From: Phycisphaerae bacterium
GTDB taxonomy: Bacteria > Planctomycetota > Phycisphaerae > Phycisphaerales > UBA1924
Assembly: GCA_014192545.1 (NCBI GenBank)
Contig: BJHL01000006.1
Span: 122,181 to 177,036, forward strand
DNA length: 54,856 nt
Direction: 5' to 3'
The notes beneath the pieces are model-generated. The model ran no database searches and was not told where the DNA came from. It saw only the letters and a list, made by a program, of their open reading frames with translations. Below are positions 8,073 to 17,723 of the stretch, one piece after another (position 1 is the stretch's first letter; the number at the start of each line of letters is the position of its first letter). The translations under genes and the position numbers were made by a program.

Positions 8073-11000
8073 GGCAACTTCCTCCAACCTCGCACAAATG
8101 CTTTCCCGGCTGCTGTCACACAACTGTAGGCCGAACCCCCAGTCATCATGGCAGCTGCCGAATTGCGAATTGGGATTCCAGCTAGCGTGAGCGATCTTCC
8201 CACGAATGCAGATTCTACAGCTCTGCTGGTAACTATGTAGCTTCCACCTGCACGCCCGAACGCATGCGCATAGACACCTTGCGAACTATACATCATGTGA
8301 AACTTGCCGTTTCGCATGAAACCGAGATGCACCTCCATCGTTGCCCCGGTAGTGCTACTGATCCCACTCACGAGGCTTGCCGCTAACAACGCGCCACCCG
8401 CCGTGTACCCAGCGTACCTGCTCGCGGCCAACTGAGGATTCTCAGCGTCATACAACATCCCGATTGCATCGAGCTGCTGCTGCGAGTAACCAGCCATCCC
8501 AACAGTCACCACTTGCACTGCGGCATTCGTCGTAACCAGAAATCCATCACTCGCGCCTTGCACGAAGTTCTTCGCCACTTCGCGCTGCGTCACCACATCA
8601 ATGATCGTCTCGACCCAGTCATCATCCCACGCCCACAACCCCATCGGGTCATACATATGCACCGGCTCGTTCCCGCAGTATGCATATCTATTCAACCCAT
8701 CCACGAAGTACGCCGGGTCGGGTTGCAACCAGCGCTGAATCTCAGGGTCGTACGCGCGGTGTCGGACGTGATAAATATGCAGGTGCCGGTCGTACCAGTA
8801 GCCGCGGTATAGGAATCGGTACTCACCGATGTCACCCGCCGGCACGTAGTACGTGCCCTGCTTCGCCGCGATGAACGCTGTGATGTCATCGCCGTTCACT
8901 TCGCCATCGCGATTGAAATCCGCCGTGTCACACGGCTGCATCACGCCGTTGATCATCGAGCCGCAGTTGCTCGAACTCCCCGCATTCACCGCCGCAATCA
9001 GCTTCTCAAGATCACTTCCCGTGCCAGGCCCCCCCGGCGACGTGCGATCATCCTCATATCCATCATTATCAAAATCAACATCCAGCCGCGAGCCCGGCAT
9101 GCCGTTCACATCTTGCAAACCCTCGTCTAGGCCCAAACCCGACGCCCCCACATTCACCGGCACACCAAACGCCGTGTACGCAATCCGCACCGGATACAGC
9201 CCCGGCGTCGTATCCGTCGGCGAGTCCTGCCGCGCGAGCGCCGTGTCAAACACCCCAATCACATGCCCCGCCCGATCCTGCAAATACATCACCCGCCGCT
9301 CGAGCGTCCCATCCCCATCACCATCCATCTCGGCATACAGCGGACAATCCAGCTTGTGCCCCGCCCCACCACTCTCCCGCGCACCGATGCCGCGATCCCC
9401 ATACGCGTACCGCTCGCGCAGCTTCATCTCCTGATACTTGAAATCCTGCCGATACACCGCAACCAGACGCCAGCGGTCGTCATACGCGTACCAATCAACA
9501 TTCTCATTCTCAAGATCGCCGTCCTCGCTCTCAAGGTCATACGCCGCCGACCGCAAACGGCCCAGCGAGTCATACGTAAAGCGAGCAAACAACAACCCGC
9601 GAATGTCGGGCAACCCCGGCCCCGCCGCCTGCCGGCGATAGGCGCCACTCAGCCGACCCAGCAGGTCGTACTCATACAGATACTCACCGCCCGAGTCCAC
9701 CGTGTTGCCAGCAACGTCGTATCGCATCTGATGCGTCTGCGCAACCGATGCCCCGCCACTCGCCGGCACAACATGCCGCGTCTCGATGTTGATGCGATCA
9801 AGCCCATCATGAATGCGCGAGAGCCGAATGTCTCCGGGTCCCTGGCCGCAATCGTTCGATAACGCATCCGTACACGCCGAATCTGGCATCGAGCCGCGCC
9901 GATACTGAATCAAGTTGCCAATCGCATCCGACTTCCACTGCTCAAATATCTTCAGATGTGCTCCGACATGAATCGGACGCGGCGCAACGACACCGCGATC
10001 AACAGCCAGCGTGGGCCCAGGTGTCAGTGTCGCCGTCGCACCAACATTGCAAATCGGTGTCGTGTCAATATCAACTTCCGAAGGAAGTAATTCGTCGTAT
10101 GGAAACAGAAGTCGATGATCAACTTGGAGAATCGAATTACCAATGCCATCACGCTGGATCGACGAGTCTACAAAATCCTCCGTCGGCATCTGCGGATCGC
10201 ACGCACTGCCCGCACACCACTTGATATTCTCGCGCGAAGGCTCACCGAAGCGATTGACACCACCAAACTCCCAGTCCTGCGGCATATTCGGCGCCATGCT
10301 CGGGTCAAAGTCTTGCTGCAGATACTTCACATTCACACCACCACCCGGCGGCGAAATGAGATTCCCACCAAACGTGCCGGTGTTGGTCGCGCCACCACTG
10401 CCACACATATTGGTCTGGAAGACTGGCAGCGAGTTGCCCCCGCCAGCAGGCGCACCAAGCGTCATGCCCGTTGTTCGACCAGCGTCGAACGCACGTGTGT
10501 CAGTGCTGCCACTATAACTGAACGATGCAACAAATCCGCCACCTCCAGCGTGGCTGGATGCCAACCGATAGTTCTGCGTCCCTGCGGCCGGCAGCGTCCA
10601 ATTCCACGAATGCTCGAACAGTGCGAGGCGATTGCCGCCGAAGTTGAACTGATAATGCTGCGAATGCGTGGGCAAACCCGCGCTGTTGTAGGACATCATC
10701 CATTGATCTTGATTGACCCAATCATCTCCCTTGGAGTTGGAGACGACAAACTGCGTACCTGTCTTGCGACCCAATCCGTCATACGAATGCGACCACGACA
10801 TGATCGTCGCCCGTAGCTGAGACTCTGGATCCGCACTCTCCACTGTCCCAGGCGTCACATACTCCAGCACCGGTCGACCGACGCCGTCGAGTCTCATCGT
10901 GCGAAGCGTTCCCGCCTGGTTCGAGAAGCCGGTTCGCCGGCCCAGCGCATCGACGCGCTGCGTGTACAACTCAGGCGGATATCCGAATGCAGGCCCCGAT

Positions 11001-14000
11001 TCCGGCGGACTTTGTGGAGCCTCGAGCTGCGGATCGAAGATGATGTACATGCCCAGCGGTGTCTCGTTGTCATACGAACCGGGCTTCCACGGCTGCCCCG
11101 TGAAGGGATCATCCGGCGTTGGACGCTGAGGATTGCGTGGCGAATCGTTGGGATAATCGATCTCCAGGATTTGATCAACAGGTGGATTGGCGCAGTTGAT
11201 TCCCAGACACGTATCTCGCACCTGCTCGACGCGATCGTCCTTGTACTCGATGTCCTTCCACTTGTTCGGCGAACATGCCCTGGTACTGAATCCACCATTC
11301 GAGTCGATGCCATCGAAATCACCCTCACCCGATCCAACGACGCGACCCGCGTCATCGAAGTCCAAGACCGTGACATCGCCGTTGGGATCGATTTCCTGCA
11401 CCACATCACCGAACTCGTCGACAAACTTCACCGTCTGACGATACTGATTGTCCGCCGGCTCATCATCTTGCAAAACGTCATCAAACTGATCGACGGGCTT
11501 GAATGGCGGCGGCGAATGCCGGTCGTAGGGTGCTTCAAACGCAGGCCCATATGCGCTCCCATACGGCGCGCGAGGCATGCCGAAGTCGATATGTGCAATT
11601 GGTCGACCGATCAAATCGCGATACGTTCGCTCGTGCCGGGCGAGAATGTTTCCGCCAGGCTGTAGTGCAAACTGGCCACCCTCGTTGAGCGTAAACCGTG
11701 GCAATGCCGAAGGTTCTTCTCCACAACCGGCAGTAATCACCGATTGAGCATCAACGTATCCCGTGCGCGGATCAACGTGATACTGCGTTGATTCGGTGAC
11801 ATCGAGTGGATTCAAAACAATGGACGACGTTGCGCCGCGCACCGACGTCGTGTCGAGCGTTACAAGCTGCACGATCTGTGTCAGTTCACACGCCCGGTTG
11901 TACGAGTTCACCGTGTTGCTTGTGCCGGATGTTGCGCGAATGCTCCCTTCGGGACCAAACACGACGTCCAACGTCCGCGCCCCAGCATCAACCCCGATGC
12001 AGTCCGTACAGTTTGCTGGCAGAGCACCTGTCACTTGGTCAACTCGCCATTCACTACGCCGGAACTGCCTCCCACGAGAGTCATACGACTTCGTAAGCAG
12101 TGCTCGTCGCGCGGGCACGCTTGCGCCGTCTGGCTCTGGAAGCACGGGCAATGCACTCCCAGTCCAATCCGGCATGCTCTCCAGTGCAGCCAATGCCTCA
12201 ACCTGCCCCCAGTTATTCGACCGCGAAAGCCAGTGCGGCGCCGCTGGCCGACGAACAGCCCGCAACTGGCCCCACGCGTTGTACCCCAACCTTGTCACGT
12301 TCAATATGCCGGGCTCGGGATGCTCAACCGACGCCGTAAGACGACCGTCGCCACCCGCTTGCCCTCCATCGAACTCAAATGAACGTACCACGTGTGACTG
12401 CAGCGAACCGTTCCGCATCACTTCCAAACGTTGTGCAACAGTGCGACCAAACAGGTCGAGTGTCTTCCTCCGGGTCGTGCCCGCCGGTGTGGTCGTCGCG
12501 ACGTTGCGACCTAACCCATCCCATTCAAGCGTCCAGCGGTCGTAATGCTGACGAATCAAGCCCAAGTCCTGATCGTCGCTGAGCGAAGCTCCAAGATCGT
12601 GATATCGCCGAACGGCAATCGCCCTTGCGCCATCGGGTGATTTCTCGATCAAGTGCATTCCGCGCCCAAGTAAGTTTGCCCCAAGTCGTCCCGCGATGAT
12701 CGCGATCGGCTTGGTCTTTGCAAGATCGACCCAGCTCAAGGGCGATTGTGATGAGGTGGTCAGCCGACCAAGCACCCAATTGCTGCCACCGAACCTCGGC
12801 GATACTTGTCCCCATGCAACGGGACTTCCCATCGAATCAATCACCGCGACTTGCGCGGGCCCTACGTAGGTTGAACCGTTGCGATGCGGATTGCTGACAA
12901 CCACTGTCGCGCCGTCGCTGGTTGCTCCGTACCACGTGCCCGCGCGCAACCCGCGATATGACATTGTCTCGCGCGACCGGCCCAGCTGGTCGTACGTCGT
13001 CGTGGTGACGCGGTGAAGCGCCGCCGCACCGGCAGCCGAACTGGAGTAGCTGCTCGTCGCAACGATGGCTGAAACCGCCGGATCATCGCTGCGTGCATCG
13101 TGAATAAAAACCTGTTCGCGTCCGCATACCGGGTCATATTTGGTAAAATGCAAACGTCCAGAGGCCGTTCGCGTCAGCGTCTCGTCGCCTGAAGGTGCGA
13201 AGAACGTCCGTACATCCGTGTTGATCGACTCGTCGAGACCATTTTCCGTGGCGCGAGAAACAACTGGTGGCGTTTCGTAGACATTGCGAAGCCGCAGTGC
13301 GTGAATCGACGCTTTACCTGTTGCTGCAAACTTGTATTCATAGGAAGTGGTCTGCCCAGTTGCCAGTTGCGCCTGCGAGGTTGCATCTCGGAATCGCGTC
13401 ACATACTTCGCGAGTACATGCACGACTTCCGCGTCGCCAACCTGCATTCTCCCGTCGTTTGCTGTTTCCTGCCAGTACTCCATCCGCAGGTCCGCGCGCC
13501 TCGCCGCGAGGGGTGCGTTCCCGATCGTTCGAACGACCGCTCGCGGAAACCCTTGCAACAGCCCGGCAGGAATGCGTTCGACGCGCGTAACAAGTCCAGC
13601 ATCAGGCGCAAACGTCAAAGGCGACGCACCGTCCGTCACACTGATGACGTTCGACGGCTCATGCACTTTCTCAACACGCCCAAACGCATCGCGAGTCAAA
13701 CCACGAGCCCACGTGCCACCAGCCTGAGGACCTCTTGTGACAACGCCCAGAGACTGCGCAAACTCATCAAACAAATACTCATCTGTGCGAAGAAGGCTCG
13801 ACTGCCCGCCACTTGTATCGAAAATGCCAACCGACGTGCGCAAGCGAACACCGGCGTCGTATCCCGGAGTTCCAGCAACCATCGCGCCGTCGTACAAGAA
13901 CAACAACGTCCGACTCTCAGCCCCACCACCCGACGCAGATACCAGCCTGCCATCGGTGCCATACCCGAATCGCCACCACGCGAAAGGTGCCAACTGCGCC

Positions 14001-15166
14001 TCGCCAGCGGTTTCAATCTGCAAGCCGTTTGCGAGCATGCGTCGATAGCCGTCCGGCCGCACCTCGACCACAAGTTTGCCTTGTGAGTAGCGATAGCCCG
14101 TCGTCTCCCAAGTCATCGCGTTCGTGCTGCCCTCGCTTGCACGTTGACTGACCTTCACAGTTTTGAGATCACCAACTGCTCCGTGCGCAGCACCAGCCTG
14201 ATAGAACTCATAGTCCACCGACGCAATCACAACGTTGGGATCGGCGACGCCAAACACCTGCACCAGATCAAGCAAGCCGCTTGTCGTATAGGCATATGCG
14301 AATCGGCGTCCCGCTCCGTCAAACGCTGTCAGCAGTCGTCCCCCACTATCGAATCCATCCGTGATGGCAGTCGCCGCGTTTGTGGCGTGCCCCGCGTAAG
14401 CATGTTTGCCATCCGGTCCGACAATCTTCCAAAGCCGACCACCAACACCAGCAACTTCCGGCGCGAAGAAAACGAAGCGATGCCCATCAGCCAGCGTGAA
14501 CTCGATCACATTCACCGAGTCCTGCGATACGTTCATCGCCGCGCCCGCTGCACCGTTGACGCCTTTGTACGTTTGTGTACCGCTGTTCCTCGCGAAAGTC
14601 GCGTAACGATCCGCGCCGAAGAACACAACCAGATACTCGATGCCGCCGGAACTGTGCCGGGCAACCGTCGGCGTACCACTCGCCATCCACCGTGGGCCCA
14701 ACGCGCCTGTCAGTCTACCTGCGGCGTCGGTATTGTCGACAAAGGTGTCGCTGCCTACTCCGGCCGGTTGCCAGCGGCTCGTCGGCGCAAGCGTGCGTGC
14801 AACGGGCCACGCAGGCCCGCGCGTTGGCAACATCAAGTCAATTTCAAGCGGCGCATACACGCCTCGCGCAAGATCAATCCCATCAAGCTCGCGCCCGCCC
14901 CAGTTGGGCTCGAACGCTGAGGCCGCAAACAGCGACACATACGGCGCGACACGCAGCACACCACCCTCAAGACCGGTCGCGCTGCCCAGCCAACTCAAGT
15001 CGGCAGATGCAGACTCTTCCGCCACCGCAGGTTGCACGCCATCGAGTAGCAGTGGCGCATTGGACAATACCGGTGCCTGTCCTAGTGCAGCAGCGGAAGC
15101 AATCAGCGAAAGTGCGCATGACACAACACCACGCCGAATCTCGGCGAGAGACAAAAGTGAAAACAT
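8069..15166 (-). CDS. Full-length exported Rhs/YD-repeat polymorphic toxin
   Basis: A 2365-aa protein. The ATG at 15166 follows GGGGA by about 6 bases and gives a classic signal peptide (MFSLLSLAEIRRGV, hydrophobic core, AAALGQ); a longer frame to 15295 lacks this logic. The body is Rhs/YD-repeat (YDSLGRLRSAAYD, YDQLGRSRE), which normally folds into a hollow shell around the toxin. A dockerin-like insert with two Asp-rich loops sits near residues 2030-2105, then the core end HLHIYHVRHRAYDPEIQRW and MYDPMG near 2130-2175, then a tip of about 190 residues of unknown type with conserved His/His/Cys. It is followed by a coupled immunity gene. No VgrG, PAAR or other secretion gene is nearby, so export by Sec is the visible route. 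Confidence 0.9.
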   Translation of the reverse strand: MFSLLSLAEIRRGVVSCALSLIASAAALGQAPVLSNAPLLLDGVQPAVAEESASADLSWLGSATGLEGGVLRVAPYVSLFAASAFEPNWGGRELDGIDLARGVYAPLEIDLMLPTRGPAWPVARTLAPTSRWQPAGVGSDTFVDNTDAAGRLTGALGPRWMASGTPTVARHSSGGIEYLVVFFGADRYATFARNSGTQTYKGVNGAAGAAMNVSQDSVNVIEFTLADGHRFVFFAPEVAGVGGRLWKIVGPDGKHAYAGHATNAATAITDGFDSGGRLLTAFDGAGRRFAYAYTTSGLLDLVQVFGVADPNVVIASVDYEFYQAGAAHGAVGDLKTVKVSQRASEGSTNAMTWETTGYRYSQGKLVVEVRPDGYRRMLANGLQIETAGEAQLAPFAWWRFGYGTDGRLVSASGGGAESRTLLFLYDGAMVAGTPGYDAGVRLRTSVGIFDTSGGQSSLLRTDEYLFDEFAQSLGVVTRGPQAGGTWARGLTRDAFGRVEKVHEPSNVISVTDGASPLTFAPDAGLVTRVERIPAGLLQGFPRAVVRTIGNAPLAARRADLRMEYWQETANDGRMQVGDAEVVHVLAKYVTRFRDATSQAQLATGQTTSYEYKFAATGKASIHALRLRNVYETPPVVSRATENGLDESINTDVRTFFAPSGDETLTRTASGRLHFTKYDPVCGREQVFIHDARSDDPAVSAIVATSSYSSSAAGAAALHRVTTTTYDQLGRSRETMSYRGLRAGTWYGATSDGATVVVSNPHRNGSTYVGPAQVAVIDSMGSPVAWGQVSPRFGGSNWVLGRLTTSSQSPLSWVDLAKTKPIAIIAGRLGANLLGRGMHLIEKSPDGARAIAVRRYHDLGASLSDDQDLGLIRQHYDRWTLEWDGLGRNVATTTPAGTTRRKTLDLFGRTVAQRLEVMRNGSLQSHVVRSFEFDGGQAGGDGRLTASVEHPEPGILNVTRLGYNAWGQLRAVRRPAAPHWLSRSNNWGQVEALAALESMPDWTGSALPVLPEPDGASVPARRALLTKSYDSRGRQFRRSEWRVDQVTGALPANCTDCIGVDAGARTLDVVFGPEGSIRATSGTSNTVNSYNRACELTQIVQLVTLDTTSVRGATSSIVLNPLDVTESTQYHVDPRTGYVDAQSVITAGCGEEPSALPRFTLNEGGQFALQPGGNILARHERTYRDLIGRPIAHIDFGMPRAPYGSAYGPAFEAPYDRHSPPPFKPVDQFDDVLQDDEPADNQYRQTVKFVDEFGDVVQEIDPNGDVTVLDFDDAGRVVGSGEGDFDGIDSNGGFSTRACSPNKWKDIEYKDDRVEQVRDTCLGINCANPPVDQILEIDYPNDSPRNPQRPTPDDPFTGQPWKPGSYDNETPLGMYIIFDPQLEAPQSPPESGPAFGYPPELYTQRVDALGRRTGFSNQAGTLRTMRLDGVGRPVLEYVTPGTVESADPESQLRATIMSWSHSYDGLGRKTGTQFVVSNSKGDDWVNQDQWMMSYNSAGLPTHSQHYQFNFGGNRLALFEHSWNWTLPAAGTQNYRLASSHAGGGGFVASFSYSGSTDTRAFDAGRTTGMTLGAPAGGGNSLPVFQTNMCGSGGATNTGTFGGNLISPPGGGVNVKYLQQDFDPSMAPNMPQDWEFGGVNRFGEPSRENIKWCAGSACDPQMPTEDFVDSSIQRDGIGNSILQVDHRLLFPYDELLPSEVDIDTTPICNVGATATLTPGPTLAVDRGVVAPRPIHVGAHLKIFEQWKSDAIGNLIQYRRGSMPDSACTDALSNDCGQGPGDIRLSRIHDGLDRINIETRHVVPASGGASVAQTHQMRYDVAGNTVDSGGEYLYEYDLLGRLSGAYRRQAAGPGLPDIRGLLFARFTYDSLGRLRSAAYDLESEDGDLENENVDWYAYDDRWRLVAVYRQDFKYQEMKLRERYAYGDRGIGARESGGAGHKLDCPLYAEMDGDGDGTLERRVMYLQDRAGHVIGVFDTALARQDSPTDTTPGLYPVRIAYTAFGVPVNVGASGLGLDEGLQDVNGMPGSRLDVDFDNDGYEDDRTSPGGPGTGSDLEKLIAAVNAGSSSNCGSMINGVMQPCDTADFNRDGEVNGDDITAFIAAKQGTYYVPAGDIGEYRFLYRGYWYDRHLHIYHVRHRAYDPEIQRWLQPDPAYFVDGLNRYAYCGNEPVHMYDPMGLWAWDDDWVETIIDVVTQREVAKNFVQGASDGFLVTTNAAVQVVTVGMAGYSQQQLDAIGMLYDAENPQLAASRYAGYTAGGALLAASLVSGISSTTGATMEVHLGFMRNGKFHMMYSSQGVYAHAFGRAGGSYIVTSRAVESAFVGRSLTLAGIPIRNSAAAMMTGGSAYSCVTAAGKAFVRGWRKLP

Positions 15167-15563
15167 CTCGAATCCCCAAACAACGAGTTCTAAACCGCGC
15201 GTGAACGAGGCAACAGCTTCGCCCGTCGCAACGGCGCAAAAGTCGACGTGCGATAAGTTACAAAGTCGGCATCGCCGACACAAGCGTTTTGACAAACAAT
15301 TTCACAAGTATCTTCTTACATACTGGGGTCTCAACACTTGCGATTTTCTGCATTTTTGCATGAACTTATCTGCAAATGCGCGTGAACCGCTAAATTGTGT
15401 TTCAAGTTGAACGATAGACTCAAATTCGTGTGTTCGATCTCAACCTCGGCGATAGTCGCATCACCAATTGCAGTCGGCTTTCATTGTCGAACCCGAACAC
15501 GCAACACGACTCGCAATCCCGCACCATCCCATCCGCTTTCACTTCTCGCCACTACCCTCCCCT
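15167..15563. other. Divergent intergenic region between rhs and nadE
   Basis: About 400 bases without a credible gene, lying between two divergent genes, so both promoters should be here. The only clear structure is a short inverted repeat GTCGGC-ATC-GCCGAC at 15265-15279, about 100 bases upstream of the rhs start. A TTGACA-like hexamer at about 15288-15293 on the plus strand has no good -10 partner at the usual distance. I call no promoter. Confidence 0.5.
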
Positions 15564-17345
15564 ATGCGTCTCGCTCTCGCTTCTACAAATCCCCTCGTCG
15601 GCGATATCTCTGGCAACGCCGCTCTCATTGCTGATCGCATCGCGGCTGCCGCACTCGCGCACGCCGACCTCATTTTGCTTCCCGAACTCGTTCTCAGCGG
15701 CTATCCACCTCGTGACCTGCTCACGCACGAGTTCTTCCTCGCTCGCTGCGAAGAGGCGGCACACACGTTGGCGCAGCACGCGCCGCGCGACATCACCATC
15801 ATCTTCGGCACGCCCCTTGCGATGCGCGACACAGACGGCAAACCGACGCTTCTCGCGACCAACTCGCTGCTGGCCTTCCGCAACGGCGAACTTCTCGCCC
15901 GCTATGACAAGCAACTCCTGCCGACGTACGACGTCTTCGACGAAGACCGCTACTTCGAGCCTGGCACGCGTCCTATCACGCTCGATATTCCAACTGCGCA
16001 CGGAAGCACGCGCGTCGGTCTCACCATTTGCGAAGATCTCTGGAAAGGTCAAGACGCAGGCTTTAGTAATCGCTACCGCGATGTCATTGATCCGGTTGAT
16101 TCGCTGGTTGCACGCGGCGCACAAGTCATTCTCAGCGCCAGCGCAAGTCCATTTGTCATGGGCAAGAGTCAAAAACACCGTGACATTCTCGCTGGTCACG
16201 CCAAACGTCACAACGTCTTTGTCGCCAGCGTCAACCAACTCGGCGGCCACGACGATCTCATCTTTGATGGCCATTGTTATGTTTTCGCAGGCACGGGAAC
16301 ACTCGCCGCATCTGGCAAGCCCTTCGGCGATGCACCACTTATCGTCGACACCAACGCACTTGTGCAAGCGGCTGCGGTTTCACCAGCATCGCCCGCGCTG
16401 TCGACAGGCAATCATCACGACGCCAATGACGTGAGAACGATCAACAACCTCAACGATCTCAACGATCTCTTCCACGCTCTCACCTTGGGCATTCGCGACT
16501 ACCTCCGTAAAACCGGCTTCAAAAAGTCACTTGTGGGCCTCTCAGGCGGCATTGATAGCGCTTTGACGGCCGCCCTCGCCGCTCGCGCCATCGGGCCGGC
16601 GAACGTGCTGGGCGTTGCGATGCCCGGTCCCTACAGCAGCGACCACAGCATTACCGACGCGTACGCGCTGGCAACAAATCTCGGCATGCAGTGCATGACG
16701 TTTCCCATTGCGCAGCCCTTCGATGGTTTCACGCACGCGACCAACGCCGCGTTCGCTGCCATCAACGCGCCCGCGCTGGGCGAGAAACTTCCAGACATCG
16801 CCGAAGAAAATCTGCAGTCGCGCATCCGCGGAGCCGCCATCATGGCTCTCTCCAATCGTACCGGCGCAATCGTCCTCACGACCGGCAACAAGAGTGAACT
16901 CGCCGTGGGATACTGCACGCTCTACGGCGACATGAACGGCGGCCTCGCGGTCCTCAGCGATGTCAGCAAACAACTCGTCTACGCCCTCTCTCGACACATC
17001 AACGCCAACTTCGCGCAGCTGGGATTCTCCAGCCCGCCAATCCCAACAAGCAGCATCGAGAAGCCCCCCAGCGCCGAGTTACGTCCCAATCAAACCGATC
17101 AAGACAGCCTGCCACCTTACGAAGTGCTCGATCGCATCATCGAACTCGCCGTCGAACACAAACGCAGCCTGCAGAGCATCGTGCAGCAAACCGGCTATGA
17201 CACGGCTCTGGTCCGCCGCATCTTGCGACTCATCGACATCAACGAGTTCAAACGCCGACAAGCGGCAATCGGGCTGAAAGTGACGACCGTCGCGTTCGGC
17301 TCCGGTCGCCGGCACCCCATCGCCCAAGGCTGGAAACACGAATAA
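15564..17345 (+). CDS. nadE: Glutamine-dependent NAD+ synthetase
   Basis: A 593-aa two-domain enzyme making NAD+ from nicotinate adenine dinucleotide, ATP and glutamine. The N-terminal nitrilase-like glutaminase has the Glu-Lys-Cys triad: Glu41 in LPELVLSGYP, Lys116 in YDKQLLP and Cys156 in TICEDLW. The C-terminal synthetase has the SGGIDS ATP-pyrophosphatase loop near residue 327, then LTTGNKSELAVGY and EKPPSAELRP, and ends RRHPIAQGW, all typical of the family. The ATG at 15564 gives the family N-terminus MRLALASTNP; the open frame continues upstream but is not conserved-looking. Length fits the glutamine-dependent class. Confidence 0.95.
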   Translation: MRLALASTNPLVGDISGNAALIADRIAAAALAHADLILLPELVLSGYPPRDLLTHEFFLARCEEAAHTLAQHAPRDITIIFGTPLAMRDTDGKPTLLATNSLLAFRNGELLARYDKQLLPTYDVFDEDRYFEPGTRPITLDIPTAHGSTRVGLTICEDLWKGQDAGFSNRYRDVIDPVDSLVARGAQVILSASASPFVMGKSQKHRDILAGHAKRHNVFVASVNQLGGHDDLIFDGHCYVFAGTGTLAASGKPFGDAPLIVDTNALVQAAAVSPASPALSTGNHHDANDVRTINNLNDLNDLFHALTLGIRDYLRKTGFKKSLVGLSGGIDSALTAALAARAIGPANVLGVAMPGPYSSDHSITDAYALATNLGMQCMTFPIAQPFDGFTHATNAAFAAINAPALGEKLPDIAEENLQSRIRGAAIMALSNRTGAIVLTTGNKSELAVGYCTLYGDMNGGLAVLSDVSKQLVYALSRHINANFAQLGFSSPPIPTSSIEKPPSAELRPNQTDQDSLPPYEVLDRIIELAVEHKRSLQSIVQQTGYDTALVRRILRLIDINEFKRRQAAIGLKVTTVAFGSGRRHPIAQGWKHE

Positions 17346-17353
17346 TTCGGTGG

Positions 17354-17372
17354 GCCGCCCCTCCGGGGCGGC
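17354..17372 (+). terminator. GC-rich hairpin after nadE
   Basis: A perfect inverted repeat GCCGCCCC-TCC-GGGGCGGC starts 8 bases after the nadE stop. There is no T-run after it, so it may be a transcript-end stabiliser rather than an intrinsic terminator. Confidence 0.45.
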
Positions 17373-17411
17373 AGGACCATTACGAATAATCATGCACCAA
17401 AGCGAATACTT

Positions 17412-17696
17412 ATGCCACGCGACCGCACCATCTTCACCACTCTCGCTGCAATCATCATCGCAAGCATCGCGCTCTTCGTTCTGACCAGTTGCAACAAGCC
17501 TTACGTCTTGGTTGAAGTCTTGCCAAGTGGCTACCCGATCACGCTGCAGAATCCCCAAGTCACATACACCGGCATGTACCGATGGGTGCGCCAAGGCACG
17601 CTGCCAAACCCGGGCGAGTCACTCAAGCCCACTGACATCAGCACGCTCTCGCCCGAGGAACTCAAGAAAGTCCCGCAGAAACCCGCAAGATTCTGA
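17412..17696 (+). CDS. Small predicted lipoprotein
   Basis: A 94-aa protein with a lipoprotein signal: charged start MPRDR, hydrophobic stretch (TLAAIIIASIALFVL), then the lipobox LTSC with Cys near residue 27. The mature part (about 68 aa) is polar and includes a YPITLQNPQVTYTG segment with no family I recognise. It is probably anchored to a membrane facing the periplasm. It follows nadE by 66 bases and may share its transcript if the hairpin between them is leaky. Function unknown. Confidence 0.7.
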   Translation: MPRDRTIFTTLAAIIIASIALFVLTSCNKPYVLVEVLPSGYPITLQNPQVTYTGMYRWVRQGTLPNPGESLKPTDISTLSPEELKKVPQKPARF

Positions 17697-17723
17697 CGTT
17701 CGCCCACCTACCCCACTGGCCCA

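Larger units (their letters stand above)
1..9660. repeat. Direct repeats of the Rhs core end
   Basis: The segment at about 8625-9660 of the full-length gene recurs in the same orientation at about 7537-7634, 6140-6655, 3385-4380 and 1-554, with near-identical DNA over hundreds of bases. A further linker repeat joins about 1790-1979 to about 5700-5910. The end of each repeat nearer the toxin coding is the MYDPMG junction, while the other end is different each time (about 7634, 6655, 4380, 554). These are suitable substrates for homologous recombination between tips. Confidence 0.85.

Noticed and set aside
15288..15330. Possible promoter TTGACA upstream of nadE
   Set aside because: No -10-like box at 16-18 bases, and it lies far from the nadE start.
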